From the NCBI RefSeq assembly GCF_000310185.1, contig NZ_AMXD01000001.1, positions 105,415 through 169,414 of the forward strand: a DNA stretch of 64,000 nt. The letters run 5' to 3'. Position 1 is the stretch's first letter. The number at the start of each line of letters is the position of its first letter. The notes beneath the pieces are model-generated. The model worked only from the letters and a program-made list of their open reading frames with translations, had not been told where the DNA came from and ran no database searches. Shown here piece after piece: positions 35,857 to 44,482 of this stretch. This DNA is from Thauera aminoaromatica S2. Lineage in GTDB: Bacteria; Pseudomonadota; Gammaproteobacteria; Burkholderiales; Rhodocyclaceae. Both the position numbers and the translations under genes were made by a program.

Positions 35857-36485
35857 ATGAGTGAGACGTCGAGTTACGGCTTGTGGTCACTGGTTATCAT
35901 CAACTCGCTGTTCTTCATCGCCTTCGCATTCAGCTTCACGCGTCCCCGCACAAGCCAGGACTGGCGATCCTTGGGCGCTTACTCGGCCTTCATCCTCGCG
36001 CTCTTCACCGAGATGTACGGCTTTCCGTTGACGATCTACCTGCTCTCGGGGTGGCTGTCTTCGAAATTTCCGGGAATCGATTTTTTTGCCCACGACTCGG
36101 GGCACCTCTTGGAGGTGATGTTCGGATGGAGCAGTAACCCGCACTTCGCCCGTTTCACCTCTTGAGCACGGTGTTCATCGTCGGTGGCTTCTGGCTCCTG
36201 GCAAAGGCCTGGCCCGTACTCCTCGAGGCTCAGCGCACCCGCCGCGTCGCCGACAGTGGCCCGTACGCACGCATTCGACACCCGCAATACGTCGCTTTCG
36301 TTCTGGTCATGTTCGGCTTTTTGCTGCAATGGCCGACCTTGATCACGCTGATCATGTTCCCGGTTCTGTTGATCGTGTACGCCAGGCTCGCCCGCCGGGA
36401 AGAACTCGATGCGATCGAGGCATTCGGTGATGCCTATCGCTCATACCGCGACCGCACGCCGGCGTTCATTCCTCGCCTGCGGTAG
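35857..36485 (+). pseudogene. Isoprenylcysteine-carboxylmethyltransferase-like protein, frameshifted
   Basis: The first frame (35857-36165) gives MSETSSYGLWSLVIINSLFF plus further helices up to SNPHFAR and then stops. The continuation, in the next frame (to 36485), has the catalytic-core pattern GPYARIRHPQY, REELDAIEAFGDAY and PRL. One missing base near 36148 (the sequence reads TTCGCCCG where TTCGGCCCG restores frame) splits one 209-residue ICMT-family protein into two ORFs. Intact relatives occur in copper/mercury clusters and methylate unknown substrates. Either a real pseudogene or a base-call error. Confidence 0.8.
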
Positions 36486-36655
36486 TTCGACGGATCGTTT
36501 GGTCCAGAGCGCCGCTTGCGAAGTAGAGGGAGATGCCGACGCGCAGATTCCTCATTGCCTGCAAGCAAGGCGCCTTTGAGTTTGGGGCACCATGCATGCG
36601 CGCGGGGCAGAGTGAGTTTGATCAATCAAACCCGCCGATCCTGAAAAAGGTCGAC

Positions 36656-36685
36656 AGAAAAGCCCCCGGGATCGACACCGGGGGC
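36656..36685 (-). terminator. Rho-independent terminator of copK
   Basis: GCCCCCGG (36662-36669) pairs with CCGGGGGC (36678-36685) around an 8-nt loop. Read on the minus strand the stem is followed by TTTTCT, 24 bp after the copK stop. Confidence 0.85.
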
Positions 36686-36708
36686 AAGTTCATCCTGAAA
36701 CGTGCGAA

Positions 36709-36987
36709 TCAGTTACGGGTGTCGTGGCGAAGGATGCTGTCGAGACGCATGACCTCGTCGCCGTGCATCATGATCTTCTGTCCATCCTTGGTCTCCATCA
36801 CTTCGCCGTGTTTCATCCTCACCGCACGGCCCATCTTGTCCTCCATGCCCATTTTCCCATCCTTGAAGATGTAGACCGTCGAGCCATCCTTCATGGGGAT
36901 GGACTTTTCGACCCGCTCGACATCGACCGCGAAGGCCGATGTGGTGGCAATCCCAAGTGCCGCGACCATCAGTGCTTTCTTCAACAT
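36709..36987 (-). CDS. copK: CopK-family periplasmic Cu(I)-binding protein
   Basis: 92 residues: signal peptide (LKKALMVAALGIATTSAFA), then the CopK domain, with VEKSIPMKDGSTVYIFKDGKM and the Met-rich segments GMEDKMGRAVRM and MMHGDEVMRLD. CopK of Cupriavidus metallidurans binds Cu(I) via Met and Cu(II) via a separate site. The match to CopK is clear along the length (about 40-50 % by eye). It has its own terminator and is probably transcribed alone from 37000-37099. Confidence 0.93.
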   Translation of the reverse strand: MLKKALMVAALGIATTSAFAVDVERVEKSIPMKDGSTVYIFKDGKMGMEDKMGRAVRMKHGEVMETKDGQKIMMHGDEVMRLDSILRHDTRN

Positions 36988-37099
36988 GCTCGTCTCCTTG
37001 AATCAACTACAAATAATTGCTGAACATTGCATCAGGCCTCTTCCATAGAAGATTGCCCGATGCCTTACCCGCCTTGGTTCCTGGGGAAGCTTGGTGCTA

Positions 37100-37495
37100 T
37101 CAGGAGCCGCTGCGGTAAAGGGGGCTTTCTTCGAGATAGACAGTCACCTTGTCGCCCCCTTGGACCACCTTCGAAAGCGGAAAGCTGTTTGTGCCGAGGG
37201 TGTCGAAGGTCCAGTTGACCGTCTTGTCACCGACCTTCAGGGCAACCGTCTCGAGCCGCGTGACGTTGATGTAGCGCGTGTCCGCATTGACGATCACGGT
37301 GCGGGAGGGCGTGGCGTTGCTCGCGTAGCCATATGTGGCCAGCTCTCGCTCAGTCGGGCTCGAAGCGCGTGCCTGGACATGCTCGAGCCAGTGCAACGTA
37401 CCGCGTTTGGAATAGTCTTCGTGTGCGAACGCAGCGGAAGATCCAAGGGTGCTGATGGCCGAGACGGCGAGAACGGCGATGATCGACTTTTTCAT
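37100..37495 (-). CDS. czcE: CzcE-like periplasmic metal-binding protein
   Basis: 131 residues with signal peptide (IIAVLAVSAISTLGSSAAFA). The mature part (HEDYSKRGTLHWLEHVQ, then YINVTRLETVALKVGDKTVNWTFDTL) resembles CzcE, the Cu-binding protein downstream of czc genes in C. metallidurans. Start ATG 37495 has AAGGAGCCATC ahead. A perfect CopR-type box lies 89 bp upstream, so it is a member of the regulon. It is followed by copK in the same direction (112 bp gap). Confidence 0.82.
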   Translation of the reverse strand: MKKSIIAVLAVSAISTLGSSAAFAHEDYSKRGTLHWLEHVQARASSPTERELATYGYASNATPSRTVIVNADTRYINVTRLETVALKVGDKTVNWTFDTLGTNSFPLSKVVQGGDKVTVYLEESPLYRSGS

Positions 37496-37583
37496 GATGG
37501 CTCCTTGTCCAGTTGTCCAGATTGGCTGCTCGTGCTTGAGTAACCATGGACTCGATCATAGGAGCCGACCACTGACAGGGCAG

Positions 37584-37608
37584 TGACCCGGCAATTACGT
37601 TTAAGTCA
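37584..37608 (-). promoter_or_regulatory. CopR-type box before the czcE-like gene
   Basis: On the minus strand: TGAC, 6 nt, GTAAT, 6 nt, GTCA, all fixed bases matching. It lies 89 bp upstream of the czcE-like start at 37495, facing it. Confidence 0.75.
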
Positions 37609-38065
37609 TGAGAATGAAAGGATACGGTCAGGGTTGGCGAGCCGGGTTTCGTCAGCCCAAGGCCTTGACCGAACGGCAGACGCGCATGCAGCCGGTTGAT
37701 GACTTGGGCAGGCTCACGAAACGTGCGAGATAGCTCAAAACCGAACTTCCCAAGCTGATGAGTGTTGTCTGATGTTTGAACGACAACGTTCCGTTCTCGC
37801 TATTAGAAAGCTCTGCGGCGACCTCGCAAACCGCATCAGCATCGGGATGACGGCCATCCGAGCCACACTCCCGCCTGCTGCTCTCCTTGCCTCGCCCCCA
37901 AACCTTGGTGCCGCCAACGGAGTTGCGCCCACGCGTGGGAGGGGCAATTTTCGCCACGGCCCTGACGTTTCCAATCGTTGCGAATTTCCCGCAACAAGCC
38001 GGACTCCTGTATAAAACGGCGCACCGATCGCCGAAGGCGCCCAGCCCTCTCGAAACTGCCCCTCC
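37609..38065. other. 457-bp intergenic stretch
   Basis: Lies between the divergently transcribed czcE-like and His-rich genes. Frames here are short or run through the neighbours in a shadow manner (GC skew). A TATAAA-like AT patch (about 38010-38018, CTGTATAAAACG) could be the -10 of the gene at 38066. I see no gene. Confidence 0.45.
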
Positions 38066-38476
38066 ATGACCGTGTTTGCCGCCCACCCCATCTTCTCGCA
38101 AAAGATCGCCCGCGTGCTGGCGAGGGGGGTGATCGGGCTGCTGATGCTGTCGCATGCGCTGTTCGCGTTCTCGAGTGCGATCTCCCTGTCTCACGACCCC
38201 TTGCGTGCAACCACCCACGCGCATGCGTTTGCCGATGCGGACACGGGGCAGGACGATCATGGCCATCGCCATGATGACGTCGAGGACGAGGGCGGCCCCC
38301 ACCAACACGGTCACAACCCGGCTGATCACAGCCATGACAAGCCGAACGTGCCACCCACGCACGCTGTAGATGTTCCGCCGCTGTCGAATCAGTGGATCGC
38401 CGACGAGCGTCGACCCGACTATCCCGCGCCCTGCGCCACGCTTGAGCGCCCGCCAAAACGTCTCCTGATCGTTTGA
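38066..38476 (+). CDS. His-rich exported protein of unknown function
   Basis: 136 residues with one hydrophobic segment (ARGVIGLLMLSHALFAFSSAISL, about 19-41) that reads as an uncleaved or cleaved signal, then a strongly His/Asp-rich stretch (THAHAFADADTGQDDHGHRH, GGPHQHGHNPADHSHD) and a basic end. Such His tracts bind Zn, Ni or Co rather than Cu(I). It precedes the HupE-like permease by 61 bp and may act as its metal store. I know no named family. Confidence 0.65.
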   Translation: MTVFAAHPIFSQKIARVLARGVIGLLMLSHALFAFSSAISLSHDPLRATTHAHAFADADTGQDDHGHRHDDVEDEGGPHQHGHNPADHSHDKPNVPPTHAVDVPPLSNQWIADERRPDYPAPCATLERPPKRLLIV

Positions 38477-38537
38477 CCTGTCGAGTTCCGCGCGTGAAGC
38501 GCCGGACTCCCCCAGCAAACTTCATCGGAAGACTCTC

Positions 38538-39272
38538 ATGACGCACTCCTTCCCCAGCCGGGGGCGGGCAGCCGTGCTGCCACGCTCCGGGCCGCTGCTG
38601 CACGCTTTCACAGGCGTACTGCTCTACCTGCTCCTGACCGCTTTCGCGCACGCCCATGGCGTGGCCGAGGGCGACAAGGGCTACATCCAGGAGATCTCGG
38701 GTACGCACCTGCTGCCCTTCACCTACCTTGGCGCCAAGCACATGGTCACCGGTTACGACCATCTGCTGTTCCTCGCCGGGGTGATCTTCTTCCTCTACAA
38801 GCTCAAGGACATCGCTCTCTACGTCAGCCTGTTCGCGATCGGGCATTCGGTCACCATGCTGTACGGCGTCTATGCCGGGGTGAACGTCAATGCCTACCTG
38901 ATCGACGCGATCATCGGCCTGTCGGTCGTCTACAAGGCGCTCGACAACCTCGGCGCCTTCCAGCGCTGGTTCGGTGTACAGCCGAACACCAAGGCGGCGA
39001 CCCTGGTCTTCGGTCTGTTCCACGGCTTCGGCCTCGCGGCCAAGATCCAGGAGTTCGAGATCGCCCGCGATGGCTTGCTGCCCAACCTGCTGGCGTTCAA
39101 CGTCGGCGTGGAGATCGGCCAGTTGCTCGCGCTGGGCGCGATCCTGATCGCGATGGGCTTCTGGCGCCGCAGCGCCGGCTTCTTCCAGCACGCCTATACC
39201 GCCAACGTCGCCATGATGTGCGCCGGGTTCATGCTAATCGGCTATCAGCTCACCGGCCTGTTCGTATCCTGA
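38538..39272 (+). CDS. HupE/UreJ-family permease
   Basis: 244 residues with a signal-like first helix and six to seven membrane segments. The HupE/UreJ motif is present: H-x-x-x-G-x-DH (KHMVTGYDHLLFLAGVIFF). HupE and UreJ proteins take up Ni or Co in other bacteria. Here the setting beside copper genes and a His-rich protein suggests metal handling, but the substrate is open. It is followed 20 bp later by the anchored protein at 39293. Confidence 0.83.
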   Translation: MTHSFPSRGRAAVLPRSGPLLHAFTGVLLYLLLTAFAHAHGVAEGDKGYIQEISGTHLLPFTYLGAKHMVTGYDHLLFLAGVIFFLYKLKDIALYVSLFAIGHSVTMLYGVYAGVNVNAYLIDAIIGLSVVYKALDNLGAFQRWFGVQPNTKAATLVFGLFHGFGLAAKIQEFEIARDGLLPNLLAFNVGVEIGQLLALGAILIAMGFWRRSAGFFQHAYTANVAMMCAGFMLIGYQLTGLFVS

Positions 39273-39292
39273 GATTCAAGGAGTCATCCTCC

Positions 39293-39985
39293 ATGTACAA
39301 CACCGATCTTCCCCGCCGCGCCGAACTGCCAAGCACCGGCAAGCTGCTGCGCTCGACCGCCCTGGCTGCCCTGATCGCCGGCGGACTGCTCGTCACCACC
39401 GTGCTGCCCGCCGAGTACGGCATCGACCCCACGGGCATCGGCCGCGCACTCGGTCTGACGCCGATGGGCGAAATCAAGATGTCGCTGGCGGCCGAGGCCC
39501 GCGCAGAAGAGCGCGTTGCTACGGAAACGGCGCCCGCACAGCCCGTAGCCGTCGCCCCTACGGTTCGTGCCGAAGCGGCGCCTGTCCCGGCACCGGCGCC
39601 TGCGCCAGTCGCGGTCGCCGCACTGCCGCCCGCAGCGGTCGCACCCGAGCCTGTCGCCGGACGACAAGACACGGTGACCGTGACGCTCAAACCCGGTCAG
39701 GGCGCCGAAGTCAAACTGACGATGAACAAGGACAGCCGTGTCCGCTATGAGTGGGCGAGCGCCGGTGGCCCGGTGAACTTCGACACCCATGGCGACCCCT
39801 ACGACGCGCCGAAAAACTTCTATCACGGCTACGGCAAGGGGCGTAACGAGCTCGGCAACCAGGGCGACCTGGTTGCCGCGTTCGATGGCAAGCACGGCTG
39901 GTTCTGGCGGAACCGCTCCGGCTCCGACGTCACGGTCACGCTCAAGACCCAAGGCGATTACACCAAGATCGAGCGAGTGTTGTAA
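39293..39985 (+). CDS. Membrane-anchored protein with Ala/Pro linker and C-terminal domain
   Basis: 230 residues: a membrane helix (TALAALIAGGLLVTTVLPAEYG, about 22-43), an Ala/Pro/Val linker (about 90-130) and a C-terminal domain (about 138-230; VTVTLKPGQGAEVKLTMNKDSRVRYEWAS... FDTHGDPYDAPKNFYHGYGKG). The domain recurs next to HupE-like genes in other proteobacteria as a 'transmembrane anchor protein' of unknown function. Co-transcribed with the permease, and ended by a terminator 6 bp later. Confidence 0.75.
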   Translation: MYNTDLPRRAELPSTGKLLRSTALAALIAGGLLVTTVLPAEYGIDPTGIGRALGLTPMGEIKMSLAAEARAEERVATETAPAQPVAVAPTVRAEAAPVPAPAPAPVAVAALPPAAVAPEPVAGRQDTVTVTLKPGQGAEVKLTMNKDSRVRYEWASAGGPVNFDTHGDPYDAPKNFYHGYGKGRNELGNQGDLVAAFDGKHGWFWRNRSGSDVTVTLKTQGDYTKIERVL

Positions 39986-39991
39986 GCGCAG

Positions 39992-40021
39992 CGCCCCCAT
40001 CCCGCCGGGGTGGGGGCGTTT
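39992..40021 (+). terminator. Rho-independent terminator after the anchored protein
   Basis: CGCCCCCATCCC (39992-40003) pairs with GGGGTGGGGGCG (40007-40018) around a 3-nt loop, followed by TTT. It closes the 38066-39985 unit and separates it from the EamA permease. Confidence 0.8.
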
Positions 40022-40056
40022 CCGATCATTCTGGCCACACCGGTCTGGCAAGGGCA

Positions 40057-41100
40057 ATGAACAACATCTACGTGATCCATGCGTTGCTCGCGGCGGCCTT
40101 GTTCGGCGCGAGCACCCCGTTCGCCAAGCTGCTGGTCGGCGAGATGTCGCCGTGGTTGCTGGCCGGCTTGCTCTACCTTGGCAGCGGGCTCGGGCTCGCT
40201 GCGGCGCGCCTGATCCGCGATCGCGGCTGGACGCCCTCCGGCTTGGCCGAGGGTGAATGGCGGTGGCTGCTGGGGGCGATCTTCTTCGGCGGCGTGCTCG
40301 GCCCGCTCGCGCTCATGTTCGGCCTCACACGCACCAGCGGCTCGACCGCGTCGCTGCTGCTCAACCTCGAAGCGGTGTTGACCGCCGTGATCGCGTGGGT
40401 CGTATTCAGGGAGAACGCCGACCGCCGCATCGTGCTCGGCATGCTCGCGATCGTCGCCGGCGGGGTCGTGCTGTCCTGGTCGGGTGGTGGAGGGAGCGCG
40501 AACGATTGGATCGGCCCGCTCGCCATCGCTGCCGGCTGTCTGTGCTGGGCAATCGACAACAACCTGACGCGGCGCGTGTCGGCCTCCGATGCACTCTTCA
40601 TCGCGGCCACGAAAGGTGCAGTGGCGGGCACGGTCAACGTCGGGCTGGCGTTTGCACTCGGCGCGAGCCTGCCGGACGGCACGGTCCTGCTCGGCACCAT
40701 GGTCGTCGGGTTGTTCGGCTATGGCATCAGCCTGGTGCTCTTCGTGCTTGCGCTACGCGGACTGGGGACGGCGCGAACCGGCGCCTACTTCTCGACCGCG
40801 CCCTTCATCGGCGCTGCGGTGTCGCTGGTCCTGCTGGGGGAGTCGACCTCGATCTCATTCTGGATTGCGGCAGCCCTTATGAGCTGGGGGGTGTGGCTAC
40901 ACCTCACCGAGCACCACGAGCACGAGCACGTGCATGAGCCGACAGAGCATGGCCATCGGCACACCCATGACGAACACCACCAGCACGAGCACGACTTCGC
41001 CTGGAACAGTGACGAGCCACATGAACATCGGCACCGCCACGAGGCGCTGGTCCACAAGCACCCGCACTTTCCGGACATCCACCACCGGCATTCACATTGA
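40057..41100 (+). CDS. EamA permease with a His-rich C-terminal tail
   Basis: 347 residues. Two EamA repeats give ten membrane segments (VIHALLAAALFGAS to FWIAAALMSWGVW). The C-terminal 65 residues are extraordinary: HHEHEHVHEPTEHGHRHTH, HHQHEHD and HRHRHEALVHKHPHF follow, about two dozen His. EamA proteins normally lack this, whereas Zn/Co/Ni exporters (CDF) carry such tails. This suggests a metal or metal-chelate exporter. Start ATG 40057, 36 bp after the terminator. Confidence 0.88.
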   Translation: MNNIYVIHALLAAALFGASTPFAKLLVGEMSPWLLAGLLYLGSGLGLAAARLIRDRGWTPSGLAEGEWRWLLGAIFFGGVLGPLALMFGLTRTSGSTASLLLNLEAVLTAVIAWVVFRENADRRIVLGMLAIVAGGVVLSWSGGGGSANDWIGPLAIAAGCLCWAIDNNLTRRVSASDALFIAATKGAVAGTVNVGLAFALGASLPDGTVLLGTMVVGLFGYGISLVLFVLALRGLGTARTGAYFSTAPFIGAAVSLVLLGESTSISFWIAAALMSWGVWLHLTEHHEHEHVHEPTEHGHRHTHDEHHQHEHDFAWNSDEPHEHRHRHEALVHKHPHFPDIHHRHSH

Positions 41101-41413
41101 TTGACCAGAACACCAATTTGGCGTCTCCAATATGTCATGCGAGGTGGCGGCTTCGCTCGGTTACTTGCCGTTCGGACCACGAAGTACCCGATGGCTGGAT
41201 TGGGTCGATACTTCCAGTTCGCCGGACGGAGAAGTCGCCGTTCGCCCTTGCCTGACGCTCGAACGGCAGGTGACCAACACATTGCTGCCTGACTGTGCCA
41301 TCAAGCCACCGGCAGCTGAGGCCGAGCTGCTGCCACACGTTTGACTTGACGTAAACGTCCTCGAAGTCGATCAGGACGTGCTTGGTGTGCAAGGCTGGCC
41401 TCCGGAGTGGCGG
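41101..41413. other. 313-bp non-coding stretch
   Basis: Between the His-tailed permease and the Mrr-like gene (both end here). A minus-strand frame (41135-41392) begins KHVLIDFEDVYVKS, which resembles the start of PIN-like nuclease domains, but it degrades at once; at most a relic. No other gene or clear terminator seen. Confidence 0.4.
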
Positions 41414-42367
41414 TCAGACGGCTGATCCGCGCATCTGCAGCGTCGCGCGGCATTTCGGGAAACGGACACAGCCCCAGAATCGCCCGTGCGTGCCGTCGCG
41501 CGCAGCCATCTTCACCCCGCAGGACGGGCAGGTGGGCGTCGTCCAGTCGCCTTCCGTCGCGAAGTCGAGCAGTTGTCGACGCAGGGCTGCGGGCAAGCGC
41601 TCGAGCATGGCGAGGAACAGTTTGCCGTCGAGCAGGGTGATGCGGTTCTCCGCGGCGAAGCTGCGGGCCTCGTCGGTGAAGCCGTTCGGGGCCATGAAGA
41701 AGGCCTTGTCGACGCGCTCGTGCGCCATCACACCCCGCAGTTCCCGCACCGGCTTTACGCCGACGGCCTGGTTCCAGGCCTTGCACTGGACGACGGCCGT
41801 GCAACGCTGGGGATCGGCGGCGTCCTGGAACAGGCGGATGTCGACGCCGCCGTCGGCGCCGAGCCGGGTGGTTTCGGCGCGGATGCCTTTCACCCGATAG
41901 AACTCGCAGCACAGGTCTTCGAAGCGCTTCCACTCGATGCGGTCGATGAGCTCGCGCGACCACGCGGTGGGCCGGGCCTCGGGCGCTGCGGCGCTGGTCG
42001 GGGGGGCGAATGATTCCGCAAGCGGGGCCTTGTCGACTTCCGGCAACGAGGCTTCGGTCGCGCGCGCTGCCGCTTGTGCCGGGCGGTTCGTGGGCGAGCG
42101 CGGCGGCACTGGCGAGTCCTGCGGGCGCTGCCGCAGCAAGCGGATCAGCGAGATGCCGCCGAAGACGACGGCCATCAGCCAGGCCAGCGGTACGAAGATC
42201 AGCACCAGACTGTCGAGCACGCGGCTGCTGCCGAGCAGGGCGGGGATGATGACGGTGGCGGCAAGGACGCACACGGCCGCCATGGCGGCAGAGACCTTCC
42301 AGTCGGACGTGGCGGCGATCTCGATCAGGCCCGGATCGCGGCGGGACTTGCGGTAAGGGCGGGGCAT
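41414..42367 (-). CDS. Membrane-anchored Mrr-like restriction endonuclease
   Basis: 317 residues. Two hydrophobic N-terminal helices (AAVCVLAATVIIPALLG and LVLIFVPLAWLMAVVFGGISL), a Pro/Ala linker, an Mrr-type catalytic domain (about 142-262: E in WKRFEDLCCEF, D in GADGGVDIRL and QxK in VVQCKAW) and a C-terminal topoisomerase-like zinc ribbon (CPSCGVKM..GRFWGCVRFPKC). The domain set is typical of widespread 'restriction endonuclease' membrane proteins; these may act on modified DNA, but no modification partner is near. Confidence 0.88.
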   Translation of the reverse strand: MPRPYRKSRRDPGLIEIAATSDWKVSAAMAAVCVLAATVIIPALLGSSRVLDSLVLIFVPLAWLMAVVFGGISLIRLLRQRPQDSPVPPRSPTNRPAQAAARATEASLPEVDKAPLAESFAPPTSAAAPEARPTAWSRELIDRIEWKRFEDLCCEFYRVKGIRAETTRLGADGGVDIRLFQDAADPQRCTAVVQCKAWNQAVGVKPVRELRGVMAHERVDKAFFMAPNGFTDEARSFAAENRITLLDGKLFLAMLERLPAALRRQLLDFATEGDWTTPTCPSCGVKMAARDGTHGRFWGCVRFPKCRATLQMRGSAV

Positions 42368-42500
42368 GTTGCAATTATGGTTTGCGCGAATGCATTCGGC
42401 ATGTACCAGGCAATGACACCCGCGAACTACTTCTCGGATCTGGGCCGATTTGATGAGTGTGGTGCGAGGCGCGACGACCGCAGCCGCCGCGCCACTCGCC

Positions 42501-43838
42501 TCAGCGCATCTCGAACGCCTCGCGCCGGAAGCTCAGCCGACGTCCCCACAGCCGCGCGAGCCCGGCCTTGAGCTGGTCGCCGAAGCCGCGCGGGCCGCAG
42601 AACCAGACTTCCGCGCGCTGGCCGTCGGTGGCCGTGGCGGCGAGGCGCTCGGGTGTGAGGTCGTCGCCGGCGGCGCGGTCGTGGATGTGCAGCGTCACAC
42701 TCGGCAGCCCGGCGCACAGGCTGCGCAGGCGCTCGACGAAGGGATCCTGCGCCGCACCGCGGGTGCTGTAGTGCAACTCGACTGCCGGGGCCGCGGCGGG
42801 GTCGGCGCGCAGGGCGTCGAGCCAGGCCAGGAAGGGGGTGACGCCGATGCCGCCGGCGACCCAGATCTGGCGCGCCTTGTGGTCCTGGCGGCCGAGCACG
42901 AAGCGGCCGTAAGGGCCTTCGACGGTGACCGCCTGGCCGACTGCGACGCGGCTGGCGAGCTGGCGGGTGTAGTCGCCCAGGGCCTTGATCTGGAAGCTGA
43001 GGCTGCGGTCGCCGTGGTCGGCGCTGGCGATGGTGAAGGGGTGCGAGCCCTCGAAGCGCTCGAGGCCGACGAAGGCGAACTGCCCGGCCTGGTGGCCGCG
43101 CCAGGCGCCGTCGAGCCTGCACACGATCTCGGTGACGTCGGGGGCAGGCGAGGACACGGCGGTGACCACGCCCTGCACCTTGCGATCGTGGCCGATGCGG
43201 CCCGTCAGCGCGATGACCGAGGCGACCGTGCCCGCAGCGAGCAGCAGCGCGAGCAGCACGCCGACCGGCTGCGTCCAGTAGTCGGGCGGCGCCAGCACGG
43301 CGGCGTGGAAGGCGAGCAGCAGGTAGAACACCGGCATCGCGCGGTGGAGGTGGCGCCAGAACTTGTAGGGGAAGCGCTTCCACAGGCTGAGCACGACCAT
43401 CGCCAGCACGAGGTAGATGGCGAACTCGCCGAGCTCCTCGCCGGCGTCGCGCAGCATCTCGTAGAGGCCGCCGAACTCGTTGTGCGCTGGCTTCCCGGCC
43501 TTGCCGTGAAGCGACTTGATGACGTCGTCGGACATCTCGATCAGCCAGTGCAGCGCGGCGAACACCGCGGCCAGGATGCCGGCCCACTTGTGCAGACGGA
43601 AGATGCGATCCATGCCGCCGAGCGGGTGCTCGAGCACGGTGGGGCGGGTGGCGAGCACCATCGCCAGCGACATCAGGCCGATGGCGAGCAGGCCGCTGAT
43701 GTACAGCCCTTGCTCGCGGATCAGCCAGGGCAGGGAGGCGGTGCCGCCGTCGAGGGCGGCGACGTTGAGGCCCCAGGCCGCGGCGACAAGGGCGACGAAG
43801 GCGGCGAGGGCGGGGAGGGTTGAAAGCGTGGGGATCAT
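42501..43838 (-). CDS. Ferric-reductase-like membrane flavocytochrome
   Basis: 445 residues. N-terminal ferric-reductase-like transmembrane domain (about 1-235; six helices, His pairs in RLHKWAGILAAVFAALHWLIE and RHLHRAMPVFY... FH) for two b-haems, then an FAD-binding domain (HPFTIASADHG, VEGPYGRF) and an NAD-binding domain (VAGGIGVTPFLAWL, CGPRGFGDQL). The likely role is transfer of electrons from NAD(P)H across the membrane, perhaps to metal. Start ATG 43838, RBS GGGAG. The PepSY gene lies 164 bp upstream and is likely functionally linked. Confidence 0.9.
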   Translation of the reverse strand: MIPTLSTLPALAAFVALVAAAWGLNVAALDGGTASLPWLIREQGLYISGLLAIGLMSLAMVLATRPTVLEHPLGGMDRIFRLHKWAGILAAVFAALHWLIEMSDDVIKSLHGKAGKPAHNEFGGLYEMLRDAGEELGEFAIYLVLAMVVLSLWKRFPYKFWRHLHRAMPVFYLLLAFHAAVLAPPDYWTQPVGVLLALLLAAGTVASVIALTGRIGHDRKVQGVVTAVSSPAPDVTEIVCRLDGAWRGHQAGQFAFVGLERFEGSHPFTIASADHGDRSLSFQIKALGDYTRQLASRVAVGQAVTVEGPYGRFVLGRQDHKARQIWVAGGIGVTPFLAWLDALRADPAAAPAVELHYSTRGAAQDPFVERLRSLCAGLPSVTLHIHDRAAGDDLTPERLAATATDGQRAEVWFCGPRGFGDQLKAGLARLWGRRLSFRREAFEMR

Positions 43839-44002
43839 GGCGCGAGCTCCCGGCGGTAGGTCGGACAGCGTGGGGTCGGACAGCGTGGGGTTGGGCGCGG
43901 CGTGCGCGAGTGGCGGGCGCGCGGTGCACGCGCGTGGCTGCGACGCGGCGATCGCGCACCGAAAGGGGGCGCCGGTCGAGCCGGCCCCCCCTGGGGTGGC
44001 GC

Positions 44003-44332
44003 TTACTTGCTGCGCTTGACCTCGGTCTTGAGGACGTCGCCGGTGACCGGATCGACGTCCAGCTCCACGCGCTGGCCCTGCGGGTCGGTGGCCTTGACCT
44101 CGTACTTGTTCTTGTCGCGCTCGATCTCGCGGAAATCGGTGTAGCCGGCGGCTTCGAGCTTGGTCTGCACGTCCTTCAGGCTCATCCAGCTGGACTGGGC
44201 GGCGGGCGTCGTAGCCGCGGCCGGGCTGGCAGCCGGGGTAACGCTTTGGGCGAACGCGGGGGCGATGGCGGCGCCGGCGCCGATGAGTCCGCCGGTGAGG
44301 GCCAGGGTGGCGATGAGAGTGGTGGCACGCAT
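44003..44332 (-). CDS. Exported PepSY-domain protein
   Basis: 109 residues: signal peptide (LIATLALTGGLIGAGAAIAPAFA), Ala/Thr-rich linker and a PepSY domain (about 50-108; SLKDVQTKLEAAGYTDFREIERDKNKYEVKA...DVDPVTGDVL). The PepSY domain often modulates enzymes or redox proteins; next to a flavocytochrome this pairing recurs in many proteobacteria. Start ATG 44332; the frame runs further to 44383. Confidence 0.87.
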   Translation of the reverse strand: MRATTLIATLALTGGLIGAGAAIAPAFAQSVTPAASPAAATTPAAQSSWMSLKDVQTKLEAAGYTDFREIERDKNKYEVKATDPQGQRVELDVDPVTGDVLKTEVKRSK

Positions 44333-44482
44333 GATGGCATCTCCTGTGTCGGTTGGGCGGTCCTGTTGCGACCGTGATGCCATGCTGCGCCGCGCTGGCT
44401 GAATCGATGCTGAAGATGCCGTTCATCCGCCGTTCATGTCGAGCGGGCGCTGCAGGTGCGGATTGCCTTGCGCGGTTCGGCT

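Noticed and set aside
38200..38345. Possible CRISPR-like or other repeat in the His-rich gene
   Set aside because: The repeats are His codon runs (CAC/CAT) in one reading frame and not direct repeats with spacers.
37652..38518. Minus-strand frame over the His-rich gene
   Set aside because: It is opposite the His-rich exported gene and its neighbours and shows no domain; the plus-strand gene has a signal segment and His repeats.
41135..41392. Possible PIN-like protein start
   Set aside because: Only about 14 residues look like a PIN N-terminus; the rest is not protein-like, so kept only as a note on the gap.
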